Assembly (NCBI GenBank): GCA_037126765.1
Contig: JBBCBC010000033.1
Location: forward strand, 6,834,085-6,898,084
Direction of reading: 5' to 3'
Source of the DNA: Stenogyne calaminthoides
Lineage: Eukaryota; Streptophyta; Magnoliopsida; Lamiales; Lamiaceae
Length of the DNA stretch: 64,000 nucleotides
Under the pieces are notes generated by a model. It was not told the DNA's origin, made no database searches, and saw only the letters and a list, made by a program, of their open reading frames with translations. Of this stretch, positions 23,235 through 33,711 are shown one piece after another (positions within the stretch are counted from its first letter, which is position 1; each line of letters starts with the position of its first letter). Made by a program: the position numbers and the translations under genes.

Positions 23235-23533
23235 TGATGTAGGGCGTAATGCCTGCAAGGGGTTGAGACTATGTCTCGGGATACACATGAATAACCTGGA
23301 AATACTTATATTATTCAATATCAAAATGTGTCCTTACAATGAAACTGGAACATGTTTTTATAGAAAATGCATAAAAGGAAAACATATACTTTGGACCCAA
23401 GTAATTCTTGGAGACCAAGTAAACTTGGTGGTCAAGTACATTTTATTTGCAAAAATTATAATTATTAAATGAAATACTTAATATCATATTAATATAATGA
23501 GGGAAATTGAATCTCGCGATTTAATCTCCATCA
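23235..23533 (-). repeat. TRIM-like element, 5' LTR
   Basis: Begins TGATGTAGGGCG and ends CTCCATCA, next to the ATAAG duplication. The primer-binding-like site lies directly inside it on the - strand. Confidence 0.88.
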
Positions 23534-23664
23534 ATAAGCTTTGGAAAATGTTTTAGCCCGACTCATTAGTTAAACAAGTCAGACTGGACCAGACTTATAG
23601 TAGATTGGGGTATAGATTCCTGTCAGGTAGTCTAGCTTATTTTCACCCATATATATATATTTAT

Positions 23665-23980
23665 GTCAGTATGGTCCGGTTTTATGAAGTACAAATAAGG
23701 TAGAAGATCTGCACTGAACTAAAAAATAAGTAGGGAATTGAAAAGCAAAAACGAAACCCACATGGCCACATAAAAAAATATTTATATATACATAAACAAA
23801 TCATACAACTGGACCGTACTATATATATGTATATCATACTATGATTTGTTTTTCTTAGCAAAACCATTTCTTTATGTGGCCCCATGGGTTACGTTTTTGC
23901 TTTTAAATTCCTTACATATTTTCTAGTTCAATGCAGATCTTCTGCCTTATTTGAACTTTATACAACCGGATCATACTGAT
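23665..23980. repeat. long palindrome (foldback element)
   Basis: The left arm from GTCAGTATGGTCCGGTT mirrors the right arm ending AACCGGATCATACTGAT. The arms stay similar for about 150 bp each, with shared words GCAGATCT, AAGCAAAAACG and GGCCACATAAA, and meet near 23822 in an AT-rich centre. Outside it, related words lie on both sides (CATTAGTTAAACAAGTCAGACTGG at about 23562 and CATTAATTAAATAAGCAGACTGG at about 23987), possibly a diverged target duplication or a duplicated host stretch. No transposase is present. Confidence 0.7.
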
Positions 23981-24010
23981 CGGATCCATTAATTAAATAA
24001 GCAGACTGGG

Positions 24011-24259
24011 TTCGCAAGAGGGATAGCTCGCCCCCTTGTCGACCTCATCCTTGTTGGTCTTAGCTCGACTACTTGTCGCATCAACAGAGAACGAAATCAA
24101 CTGTTTCTCACTTCTTTTCTCGCCCATGGCAATAAATCAATTCACGACTTAATTGAAGAGCTCACATCCACATCATACCCTAATAATGAGGTTGCACGGT
24201 TGCATTTTAACATGTCTGGTCTGATCATTGATGGAAAATGGAGATGCATCAGTCAATAG
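24011..24259 (+). other. unassigned coding-like fragment
   Basis: An open frame of 82 codons without a good start runs from the edge of the palindrome to TAG at 24257-24259. Its composition is protein-like rather than low-complexity (segments ARPLVDLILVGLSS, LFLTSFLAHGN, IEELTSTSYPNNEVARLHFN). I recognise no family. It may be an exon fragment captured by a transposon or a piece of a decayed gene. It overlaps nothing else and ends about 35 bp before the LINE fragment. Confidence 0.25.
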
Positions 24260-24292
24260 TACTAGTGCATTTAATGCTTGGAGTTATGGCCC

Positions 24293-24884
24293 TTAGATCA
24301 ATCTGAAAGCTATGATTAACCACACTACACCTGGCCAAAGACAAGTAGCAATAACTTTACCTAGTTTTCCTCTAAAGGCTTGGACAAAGAAAGAGAGATC
24401 CGAGACAACACTTGAGTTTAGAGCTGTAGTGAGGTTGAGCCACTTCATAATCTCCATCCAAATTGAATAGGAGTATGAGCATTCAAAGAACACATGTTGA
24501 GTAGTTTCCTCTTCGGACAAGCACAAGACACACCTTAGATCATCCTGTTGCTGCAGAACTTTTTGTCGTACAAGGTTGTCTTTTGTAGGTAGACGGTTTG
24601 AAAGTAACCTCCATGCATGGCCCGCAACTTTGAGTGGTGAAATCTTATTCCAAATGATTCTAAAGTCGGTTTCCAAGCGTTTGTTCCGGTTCTTGTGTAG
24701 CCATAAGAGAATCGTAGGCTTCCTCGGTGATGTACCTTCCGCTTGGAGATGAGCTCCACTTCCACTTACCCAGCACTTCGAGCTTTAGTGAAAACCTGTT
24801 TAACATAGAGATAAGAGAGCTTAATATATTCAATTCAGTATCAAGCAGATCACGATTCCATTTCTAATCCCACACCCAATATTC
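24293..24884 (-). pseudogene. LINE reverse-transcriptase C-terminus (zf-RVT), part 2
   Basis: On the - strand this reads the zinc-binding region that ends plant non-LTR retrotransposon polymerases. The WKWSSSPSGRYI and AYDSL blocks come first. In a second frame follow IWNKISPLKVAGHAWRLL, RLPTKDNLVRQ, CVLCLSEEETTQHVFFEC and YSIWMEI, which carry the Cys/His ligands C-x2-C-x8-H-x4-C. A stop (TAG) occurs in WVWD*KWNRD near the LTR junction. The gene is broken by the family B solo LTR at 24885 and continues at 26582-26760. Confidence 0.85.
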
Positions 24885-26581
24885 TGTTGGGGAATTTTTT
24901 TGCACGGATCTATTCGGGATGAATATTTAAATATAAATTTAATTCTAACAATTATTACTAGCATGAATTAATCCTATATTAATTCAAATAATAATTCATC
25001 AACAAATCATTCATACAAGTTCGTCACATAAATCCTACGCATGCGGAATTGCTTGGAGTTTACGTGAACTAATCTCTCGGAGTGACAATCGTTGAGAAGA
25101 TGGATCTCGTTCACACGAACACACCAAAAGACCTTCTCAAGTATTCCCTCGTCCTTGTTCAACAATCCGGTGGTAGGATGCTCGCGAACAATTAACTAAA
25201 GGAAAAATAAAATTATGTTGCACCACCTTTGTGGATTTCTAATTTTTTGGGGATAAAAAATTCATCCCCTATTTATAATACAGGAGGGGGGGGGCAAAAA
25301 TTTTAGGGTTTTAGGTGATTGAGAAATTTCCTTGCTTCTTCTCCAAGAAACAATCTTGAATATATCCAATATATTCTATTTTCCAAAATATCTCCCAAAT
25401 AAAATCTCCTCCTCCTTATGTTATGGAATTTTCGAAAATATCATTATAAATAGCCAAGTGGGAGATTTCTTGAATTTAATGAGATAATCTTGTATTCCAA
25501 GAATACTTATCCTCATTCCATAACAAAATTCAAAGAAAATCTTTCTCCCTCTTTTATTCATAATTTTCGAAAAACTTAGAAAAATTAGGCAACAATAATT
25601 TATTTTATTTTAAACACTCTTTTCAGTTATTGGACTTTATGTTTGGGCTACTTGAGGAGCCTTTATGAGAATTAAGATTGAACCTTCCAATGGACTTTGA
25701 ATTTCCCATATTTAGCCATAATATTATTCAAGCCCATAAATATTAATTAATCTCACTACATAATTAATATTGCACTATCAATCTTAATCCATATTACTGT
25801 TAATATGGCTCCCGGTTATTATTTCCCGCGTTTAAGATTATCCAGTCCATTAATTAATTTAGGCCACTGAAATAGCTTCATATTAATTAACATATTTTTC
25901 CTTGGTCAAGGAATGGCTCAACATTATTATCCATACCGGAAATTAATTCCACTTGCAAGATTTGGTATGATAAAACTTCTGAGTCTCCCAAGGGGACAAA
26001 TCAAACAAGACGTACTTGCACACGTTTCACCGTATTAAATCTTACCAATCGTCGTGTAACCAATAACATTGCCCAAGATAGAAGGTATTGAATCTCGCTG
26101 ATCCTCTTCCCATCATAAGTCAAAGCAATGACTATTGATTCCACATGATCCTATTTAAGGGACGGAGATTAAGAAATAATGAACCACTGAGGTCTAATTC
26201 TTCTATATCCAGTACTAAAGAATTTGTCCTCCTGTAGGTCATGTTCAGTGCATCATAATGCACTGGTGCAATCTCTTGTTCAAGACAAGTCAATCTGAGC
26301 CTTGCACTTCAACCTTTCACGATGGTTTGTTCATTTCCATCTGGGTCGTGAATTCTGTACTTTTAGTTACAGGGGACTGCTAATTTAATCTTCTGTGATC
26401 TGGTATCATTAAATTAACTACAATGTAACACGTACTATTTATTGAATAGTTATGCAGTAAATATATGTAACATTCAATGATATTTAAAGCATCAGTGATA
26501 AATAATTTATTTCAGTAAATAAGACAGAAATTCAGTCTGATTATACAAAGTAAAAACATACTTTCCAGTATAACCCCAACA
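24885..26581 (+). mobile_element. solo LTR, family B, copy 2
   Basis: It starts TGTTGGGGAATTTTTTTGCA and ends CCAGTATAACCCCAACA. It is flanked by TATTC at 24880-24884 and 26582-26586, a perfect 5 bp target duplication lying in the LINE polymerase frame. About 1697 bp with no internal region. It is the only complete copy in the window with both canonical ends (TG and CA). Confidence 0.93.
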
Positions 26582-26900
26582 TATTCCCCATTCACTCCCA
26601 TAGAACCCACCCTCCCCTCTTTCTCTAGACTCACCTCGTACAATTTAGGAAAGTTTAGCCTAAGAGGTTCATCTCCTATCCACACATCCCCCCAAAATGA
26701 CATTTTGTTCTTGACATCCTGTCCCCCACCACACTCACCAAACCCCTGTTAAACCAGCCCCCCTTTGGCTCGACTGTGATTTTACTATCTCTCTCCTCTA
26801 CCCCGACATCCTATCTAACCTCCCTCGAGACAGTGATTCATTCCCCCTCCCCGGAATATCCCTATAATTGGACTCATTACTTTGACCCAGAGACTCCCCT
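26582..26900 (-). pseudogene. LINE polymerase fragment, part 1
   Basis: On the - strand the frame reads KNKMSFWGDVWIGDEPLRL and then FPKLYEVSLEKEG, the conserved block that precedes the zf-RVT region of plant LINE polymerases. It leads directly into the WVWD block on the other side of the solo LTR. Upstream DNA (26760-26900) has lost its reading frame, and the endonuclease and main polymerase domains are absent, so this is a truncated 3' portion of a LINE. Confidence 0.8.
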
Positions 26901-27565
26901 TTTTCACTCATGAGAGCTCTTGTTCGTGCATCTCTTGTGCACTTAATATTCAATTGTTTTTCATTTAGTTGTTTGATTAGTTGTTAGTTGAGCACTTATA
27001 CATCTATTATGTAGTCAACGGTTCAACAAGATGACTATCAACAAATAATACAAAGCACAAGGTCTTAACACAAATAGAAATCAAATCGATCTTCTTAGCT
27101 TTTGGGAAAGTAGATGGAGTTAGGAACCTAGCTAAGCTTATAATCTCCTTTATATTTGAGAAATTATAGAAGTGTTGAATCAATTCAAATGACATATTCT
27201 TATTTTACAATAGCAAACTTGTCTTTAAACGAATCTAAATAATATGTATCTCACTTAAGTAATTTGTTTTGATCATTTATTTTGACTTATTGATATATTT
27301 TTTATTTGTCTCACATGTGACGTACAATCTCACGAGCGGGTATCGATTTGCTTTGACAAATTTTTTAATGAGACAATCTAATGTCAAATTAAACGGGCTG
27401 TGGCTTTAAATGTATCTTATCCACTAACCGAACTTTGATTTTTCTTTCTTAAAAATTGACGAGTTTTGATCAATTTCACCTGATGGCCTATAATATATAG
27501 AGTGTCTCATTTATTTTGGCTTCAGGTTTCATGCATGTAAGATATATCCTGAAGCAAGCATTTTT

Positions 27566-27567
<2 letters not shown>
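26901..27567. other. intergenic, no gene seen
   Basis: AT-rich DNA without a recognisable gene or repeat boundary. A 62-codon - strand frame at 27007-27195 has no family features. Confidence 0.35.

Positions 27568-27615
<48 letters not shown>
27568..27615. repeat. (AT)n microsatellite
   Basis: About 48 bp of perfect alternating AT. Confidence 0.95.
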
Positions 27616-27617
<2 letters not shown>

Positions 27618-27813
27618 TATGACATGAGTAATGCTCTATATTAATTTATGTGCTACTTCTTACATAACTACAAATATGTCCTATATATCTCTTATACTCA
27701 CATTTCATGTATCTAAGGGTCAAAAAATATAGCCCGACATAAGGAGAAAAAGAAGAAAGCATATAGAGAAGCGAAAAATACAAAGGAAGTGGTGTATTGT
27801 TCATAAAATAATA

Positions 27814-28096
27814 CTCCCTCCGTCCTGATATAAATTTCCTCTGTTTCTTATTGTTGTTTTGTTTAAAGACTAATAATAAAATAATAAAAATAAAGGGTAG
27901 TTGTAGGTATTGGAAGAGAAGAAAAATGTATGTGGAGTAATAAGTGGAGTAGTGAGTGACATTCTGTGTAATATTGTGTGAAAAGTAAGGATAAAAATTA
28001 TGGATGGTGGAGTTACTTTTTCCATTTATAGAAACAAGAAACTTATTATGGGACGGATGAAAGGAAAGGAAGAAACTTATAGTAGGACAGAGGGAG
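27814..28096. mobile_element. Stowaway-like MITE
   Basis: TA at both flanks (27812-27813 and 28097-28098). Termini are CTCCCTCCGTCCTGATATAA and ATAGTAGGACAGAGGGAG, inverted repeats of each other. Length 283 bp. It ends 28 bp before the CACTA element. A long - strand frame through it (27646-28164) has no domain and is not a gene. Confidence 0.88.
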
Positions 28097-28285
28097 TACA
28101 TTTTTCTTTCTACGGTAACACATTCACTACAAAAAAATAAAGAATTGCTTACGAAAATTTCCAAATGACTACGAAATTTTTCTAAAAAATAATTTGGTCC
28201 TTAGAAAGTGAGGATTGCCTAAGATTTGTCTACCAACTTTTAAAATATTTTTTTGAAAAAATACCTACACAAATAATTTTCTAGG

Positions 28286-28355
28286 TGACACATGTTTTAC
28301 CACACTAACCTCTCAAGTATAAGAGGGTCGTTGAAGTGCCCGATTTTATATCAAT
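28286..28355 (-). repeat. Athila-like 3' LTR remnant
   Basis: TTTACCACACTAACCTCTCA and AGTATAAGAGGGTCGTTGAA are shared with 31636-31705. The match stops abruptly near TTTATATCA, so the rest of this LTR has been deleted or replaced. Confidence 0.75.
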
Positions 28356-28859
28356 CCACGGGGACTACATTGTTTGAGATACAAATAGTGATCCAAGTTC
28401 AAGTTCAAGACAAGACAAGTCAACTTTCCTCTCAAAGAACCACATTGCCAATCAAACTCTTCACCACTTCAAGCCAAACGTGATCAAAATGCAACTCGGT
28501 CAAATGCACTCATTCATCATTCTCATGGGTAGTGTATCTCTCATCCCTCAAGTGTATAGGGTCATGCATCTCTCCGTTGTCAATCCACACAAATGAACGA
28601 CCATAAGTTTGCCCTTGATCTCAATTCTCTACCATCTACTTAGGCCTCATCATCTAATCAAAGAGGTCTTTGCAAGGTTGTAATGTCGGGCTCTTTGGAC
28701 GGGTAGGGTTAGTATGATGTAAGTGACATAACTCAACTTGTAGAGCTCAAAAGTTGGTACTAGAGATTAACAATTGTTCCACACTCTAAACTTCAACTTC
28801 ATGTTTTCTAAGAGTCTCTCAATGAACTCTTACCCACACCCAACACCTATCCTCACCAT

Positions 28860-29940
28860 GCTTACTACCTCACACTTTTATTTTCCAAGGGTTTTGGGAA
28901 ACTTTGTTCCTTTTTTTTTAAACCCTTGGAAAGAACTCTCTTTTTCTTGAATTTTTCATTTTCATTTTCATTTTCATTTTCTATCATTCACACTAGGCAA
29001 CTTTTCTTTTTACCCATTTTTCTTTTCATTCATTCCTCCCATTCTAGAGTTTGGTACTCCTTCTCTCACTTTTATTTCACATTCATTTCTCCCTAAATAC
29101 CTTCACTTAAGCTCCCCAAGTTGACCAAGGATCAAATGGACTTACGAAACAATGGATACTTCGGTTACATGATGTGGCTTGCCAAGAAAAAGGCTTACAT
29201 GACTCAAACAGGCTAACTAAGGAAATGTTTTTCTTTGGGTAGGGATCATATATGGTCAAGTGACTTCATAGAACAACAAAATGCCTCATATCCTCTTAGA
29301 TGATTCCTCCTAAGTCAAGTTTCAAACAAGTTCAAAGGCAAGTTCTAGCACTCACAAGTGTAGACGACACACTCAAAAACAAAAAAAAAATGCAATCATA
29401 TCACAAGATCACTTCAATTTGGCTCAAAAACTCACAAGCTTGGTAACAATGAAATAACACACTTTTTTCAAATTCCACTCAACCAAATTCAACAATCACA
29501 TGAATGAATCCTTCTCAAGACAATATAACAAAAATTCAAGGAAAGCATCATCATCTATCAAAAACTCAAACAAGTACCAAAATTCAATCACAAACAATCA
29601 AAAACAATTCAAACAACAAAAATCATCAATTCTTAGTACAAATAATCAATCCAACAAATGGAAAATAAGACAATTCAACACAAATCCATCAATACCAACA
29701 AATACAACCCAAATACCCAATAATAACATTAATCAAAGGAGTAAGGAGAGAAGAACGGAGTTAAGAGAGAAGAGAAGAAAACCAGGTGGCTTAGCCCACC
29801 TGGCCACTGGGCTCCTCAATTGAATGAGAGAGTCAGGTTTGATTCCCTTTGGGAAACGAATTGGAGTATGGGAGTTATAAGCTGGCTTGGTGAATTTGTG
29901 GAGTGTTTGGGTGCTTGGTGTACTAACTTCTAACAACTAA
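28860..29940. other. Athila-like element, non-coding 3' part
   Basis: Low-complexity A/C- and T-rich sequence (TTTTCATTTTCATTTTC at about 28955 and CAA-rich runs at 29480-29720). An Asn/Ser-rich frame at 29500-29823 reflects the composition and is not a gene. An A run at 29954-29971 ends the stretch. Confidence 0.4.
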
Positions 29941-29996
29941 CTTTGTCCGATCAAAAAAAAAAAAAAAAAAAGACATTTGAGGCACACTTCCCTCTT

Positions 29997-30960
29997 TCAA
30001 GGTGCATCTCGACGTCGATTCCGAGGAGGAGGTTGTTGATTGGGATCTTGGTTTGGGAATCGATCTACATAGAGGGCTCTCATCCAAAATCTCAATTGCT
30101 CCATCCCCTCTTGTGTGGCCCCAACTTCTTCTCTCATTCTATCCATGGCCCCACTCATTGTGTTCATTCCGCCTCTAAGATCCGCCACATTGTTGTTGAG
30201 GGCTTCCCAATCATCTCTTCTCAACCTCCATCCTCCAACTACCTCCGGTTGATCCTCCTGTTGATCGAAGTTGTCCAAAACCCGTTGGACATAATCTTCT
30301 CAATGTACCGTAGAGTTGGATTCCATATTATTTTTACCTTTGCGTTTCTTGATTGGTATGGGGTCGGGTTTCCAAACGGTCCTTTGCATATCACTTTCCA
30401 AAACTCTACAGGGTTGAAATCTTCCCTCTTCTGGAACAACTCACCACTTTGATCTCCGGGACATCCAATGATCTCGTTCACCTCCGATGCATACAAGCTT
30501 AGGGATTGCCATTGATGGTGACTTCGATCATAATCGGCCTTTCTCCTTGCTTGTGAACAACAACGGTGCTCATAAACTCCATAGTGATCCCCTCATTCGT
30601 TAAAAGAGGTGTTTCGACTGTCAATCTATCTAGAAATTCCCGCATTCCAACCCTTTGGAAAAGGGTCCGAACATCATCCAATATTCCCATTTCCGTCATG
30701 CATTCTACATCCGGAACCCAGGTAGCTTCAATCTTCCCCGCAAATTTCTGTCATCTCTTTGCCAATCCCCTCCATCGGCCTCCGAAATCAAGATTATAGT
30801 TTCTAGGAAAAACTCCATCAGCCCCTAACTCCTCCTCAATTTCCCTTAATTCGTCACCGGTCAATGGTGGAACTTCATGTTGTCCCCTACCACGGCCTCG
30901 GCCTCGGCCTCTGCCCTGATCTTGATGGTTCTGTCTGCCATTTCCTGAAAGGCTTATCAT
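29997..30960 (-). pseudogene. Athila-like ORF1 (gag region), frameshifted
   Basis: Reading right to left from the ATG at 30958-30960: a GRGRGRGRG linker, then EIEEELGADGVFP, a TGA at 30751-30753, then the same frame to 30499 (MGILDDVRTLFQRVGM, EFLDRLTVETPLL, PIMIEVTI). A frameshift near 30505 leads to YASEVNEIIGCPGDQSG, EFWKVICKG and IIWNPTLRYIEKIMSNGFW. A second frameshift near 30275 leads to an acidic, Arg/Gln-rich coiled-coil-like tail (VADLRGGMNTMSGAMDRMRE). The blocks 'FW..I', 'NP.LRY' and the hydrophobic YASEVNEIIGC resemble the plant-specific Athila ORF1 family, which forms the element's capsid-like protein. At least three disabling changes are visible. Confidence 0.7.
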
Positions 30961-31612
30961 TCAAGTGTCAACAAAATATTTATCAATATATACCACAAAG
31001 CATTAGCATAAACCTTGAATATTTCATCCAATTTCCCAAGATAAATTTCCATCACTTCATTCCATCACCAAAATTCCACAATTTTATCAAGCAAGTTGTT
31101 GACAATTCATACCCCAACTCCCAATTCACAATTAACACAATTCCAACAAGGAGGTACCCCAACATTCAAATAGAAGCACTCATCATCCACAATTTAAACC
31201 AATTTAGCAAGCTCATGAGAATTTCTAGGCACAAAGTCAACACATCAACAAGTAATCAACATTTATAAACCATATTTCACTCAAAATCAACCAAAGCATG
31301 CCAAAATCTTCCAAATTAAGCATATATGTCACGCACTCCAAATGTTCGATAAAATGTCTCAATGAAATTCCAATTTTAGACCACTCAATGGAAGCACATA
31401 ATCATACAATAAGCTCAAAGACTTCAATATAAACATGAATGAACCCAAATAGAAGAGAAAAGCTTACTCTTAATGGATAAAAATGAGAAAAATTGACTCT
31501 TGGCTTGTTGAAATGGAAAACCCTCCAATCTTGGCTCAAAATGGCTCCAAAGGTGTGAAAAAGGAAGGATTGTGAAATATTTTGGTGGGAAGATGCAATG
31601 TATGGATGAAAT

Positions 31613-31630
31613 CCCCGGCAACAGTGCCAA
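31613..31630 (-). other. retroelement primer-binding site
   Basis: On the - strand TTGGCACTGTTGCCGGGG lies 5 nt inside the 5' LTR. It differs at few positions from TGGCGCCGTTGCCGGGG, the tRNA-Asp type site of Athila-like elements. It fixes the element's orientation. Confidence 0.85.
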
Positions 31631-31635
31631 AAACT

Positions 31636-32953
31636 TGACACGTGCTTTACCACACTAACCTCTCAAGTATAAGAGGGTCGTTGAAGTGTCCAATTTTATA
31701 TCACTCCCTACCCTTGTGTTCCCACTTGAAGCATAGAGATCACTCTCATAAATTTCTTCATCTTCAACACTAGTTACTCGCTAGTGAATTAATGTGAACT
31801 AAGGGGATTCTAATGATCCTACCCAACTCTCGTTGCAATAGGATGTGAATAGACTCAAATCCGGCAATCAAACCAATACCAATCCGTCTACCCACATTTA
31901 CCCAACTCTAGTTGTGATAAACTAGACAAACGAACAAGCTAATAGCCTAACCCACCTAAATTGATCACTAAACAACCCATAATTCAAAAGACAACCATCA
32001 ATAGAGACAATCCACCATTAGCAAGCAATTAATCAACCATCAACTCAATTCACAACACCCAAACACAAAGAAACCTTAGCCCAAGGTGCTACAAGCAAAA
32101 CCCATGGATAATATGCAAGAAAACAAGAAACTCATATCAAAATAAGCAACAAACAACCAATAGAAATAAATAAACACCTTACTATTGAAGTTCAAGCACC
32201 AATCCATACAAAATCCATCAATACTCATTGGTTGCTCAAAACTGAAATTAACACTATATCTAACCTATTCTATGATTATGTAAGCTATCAATGGAAGCAA
32301 AATGCAAAAACATGAAAAAATATTAGTTGCAGCTCTCAAAAGTATCACTTGCTCTCCCCCCTATCTTTCCCTTTAGCTGCTGAATGGTGAAAAAACGAAC
32401 TTATGAGCTTTTATATCCTTTGAAGTCAGCTGGCACGTGTCCCTAGGTCATATTTAAGAAACTCAACATTTTTGGCGTGCTCGACTCGTGCACAACTGCA
32501 CGACCATAAGGGAGGTCGTGCATTGGCAAAATCGTGCCCGCATTTTCTAATCTCGGGCTGCTCAACTCGTGTAGCTATGCTCAACTAGAATCTGGTCGAG
32601 TAGCTCAAGAAGTGGCCGAACTCACTGTATAAATTGACGTGCTCGACCAAAAATGCCGAGCAAGGGTGCTCAACTCGAGCACCTTCAGAAATGGGTTTTC
32701 TTCCAAATCGCATTTTCAGCACCCCGCTTTGTACCTCTGCACGACTCGAGCCATGCTGCTCAACTCGAGCAACTGTTTTTTCTCAATTTTTCATAAAATC
32801 TTTGTTTTCAACCCAATTTCTGCCCAATCGAAACACACAAGCATAGACGAACTTTTCTACCAATAACAACAGTATGATAGCTAAAAACATGCAAAACTCA
32901 ACATGTCTTGCTAGGAAATAGCACAATATCTTAAGCAAAATCACCACTAATCA
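31636..32953 (-). repeat. Athila-like 5' LTR
   Basis: Runs from the CA terminus next to the primer-binding site (TGACACGTGC on the + strand) to CACTAATCA next to CTAGG; 1318 bp. The middle (32460-32780) contains repeated words of the CTGCTCAACTCG(T/A)G and TGCTCGACC type. Short frames there (32634-32866) come from these repeats. Confidence 0.8.
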
Positions 32954-33711
32954 CTAGGCAAACAAATTACCTACGAGCAATCTACCTACACATTTCTAAT
33001 TTCCGTAGGTAAACTTACCTACACAAATAATTTCCTAAACAATTTACATTTTCGTAGAAAATTATATTTGTACTTTAAAAATAGCCTACATAGTTAGAAA
33101 TTTTTGTAGGCAAGTCGTAGGTAAATCTTACTATTTAAGGATGAAATTATTTTAGTTGAAAAATTCTTAGACATGTTAGAAAAATATTGAAAAATTTCGT
33201 AGGCAATGTACTATTTTCTTGTAGTGATTTATATTCACATAGAAATACATTTTTCAATATCTTATATGTATTGTTGTCTTGCTGATAAGGGTAAACATGT
33301 GTTATTTTTTTTTACAATAACACATATTTATCCTAACCGTAACAAATGTGTTCTCCCATGATAACACAAACTCGAGATGAGTTTTTCATTTTGCCTTTAC
33401 ACTATTTTTTGAAAAGATCCATTTGACCAAGTTTGATCCAATAAAAATCATCGAATTTTTAACCCTTTTAAATTTGCAAATATTTCATGTGAAATATTTC
33501 GTAGCAGTTGTCCTTCTTTTTTATATATCTAATATGTGTAATGCTAAAACTTTATTAGGTTGCATATAGATAGGGTGGATTTAAACTGTGATTTTAAACC
33601 GTTGAACAATGAGCCTATTGATAATGTTTGGTTAATTAGTTAGCTTCCCTTGGGATGAAATGTCCGAAATCCCCCATCCAGATTAATCTTAGGCTAAAAT
33701 TTGTATGAATT

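Larger units (their letters stand above)
20219..23533 (-). mobile_element. small non-autonomous LTR element (TRIM-like)
   Basis: Direct LTRs at 20219-20528 and 23235-23533 begin TGATG(C/T)AGGGCGTAATGCC and end CTCCATCA. A perfect ATAAG target duplication flanks them (20214-20218 and 23534-23538). On the - strand a primer-binding-site-like TAGTATCTCAGATCC follows the right LTR, resembling the initiator-Met site TGGTATCAGAGCC. A purine tract GAGGAGGGGTAGGA precedes the left LTR, so the element runs right to left. After removing the solo LTR nested at 21040-22881 it is about 1.47 kb with an 859 bp interior. There is no polymerase, so it would need proteins from elsewhere to move. Confidence 0.88.
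28286..32953 (-). mobile_element. decayed Athila-like (Gypsy) retrotransposon
   Basis: Outer ends are TGACACATGTTTTACC and CCACTAATCA, flanked by CTAGG at 28281-28285 and 32954-32958, a perfect 5 bp target duplication inside the CACTA element. The - strand order is 5' LTR (31636-32953), primer-binding site (31613-31630), Athila-like ORF1 remnant (29997-30960), then a non-coding stretch and a 3' LTR of which only about 70 bp is recognisable (28286-28355). No polymerase is present. Length 4668 bp, against 10 kb or more for full Athila elements. Confidence 0.85.
28125..33226. mobile_element. short CACTA-type element hosting an Athila insertion
   Basis: The left terminus is CACTACAAAAAAATAAAG and the right terminus on the opposite strand is CACTACAAGAAAATAG. 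CACTACAAGAAAA is the hallmark terminal repeat of CACTA (En/Spm) transposons. It is flanked by ATT at 28122-28124 and 33227-33229, the expected 3 bp target duplication. Subterminal repeats of the TACGAAATTT and CCTACGA type occur at both ends. Without the nested retroelement the element is only about 429 bp, so it is non-autonomous. Confidence 0.85.

Noticed and set aside
27646..28164. 172-codon frame on the - strand
   Set aside because: Runs across a Stowaway MITE and into the CACTA end; hydrophobic by composition only.
29500..29823. Asn/Ser/Gln-rich 107-codon frame
   Set aside because: Low-complexity CAA/AAC composition inside the Athila-like element; no domain.
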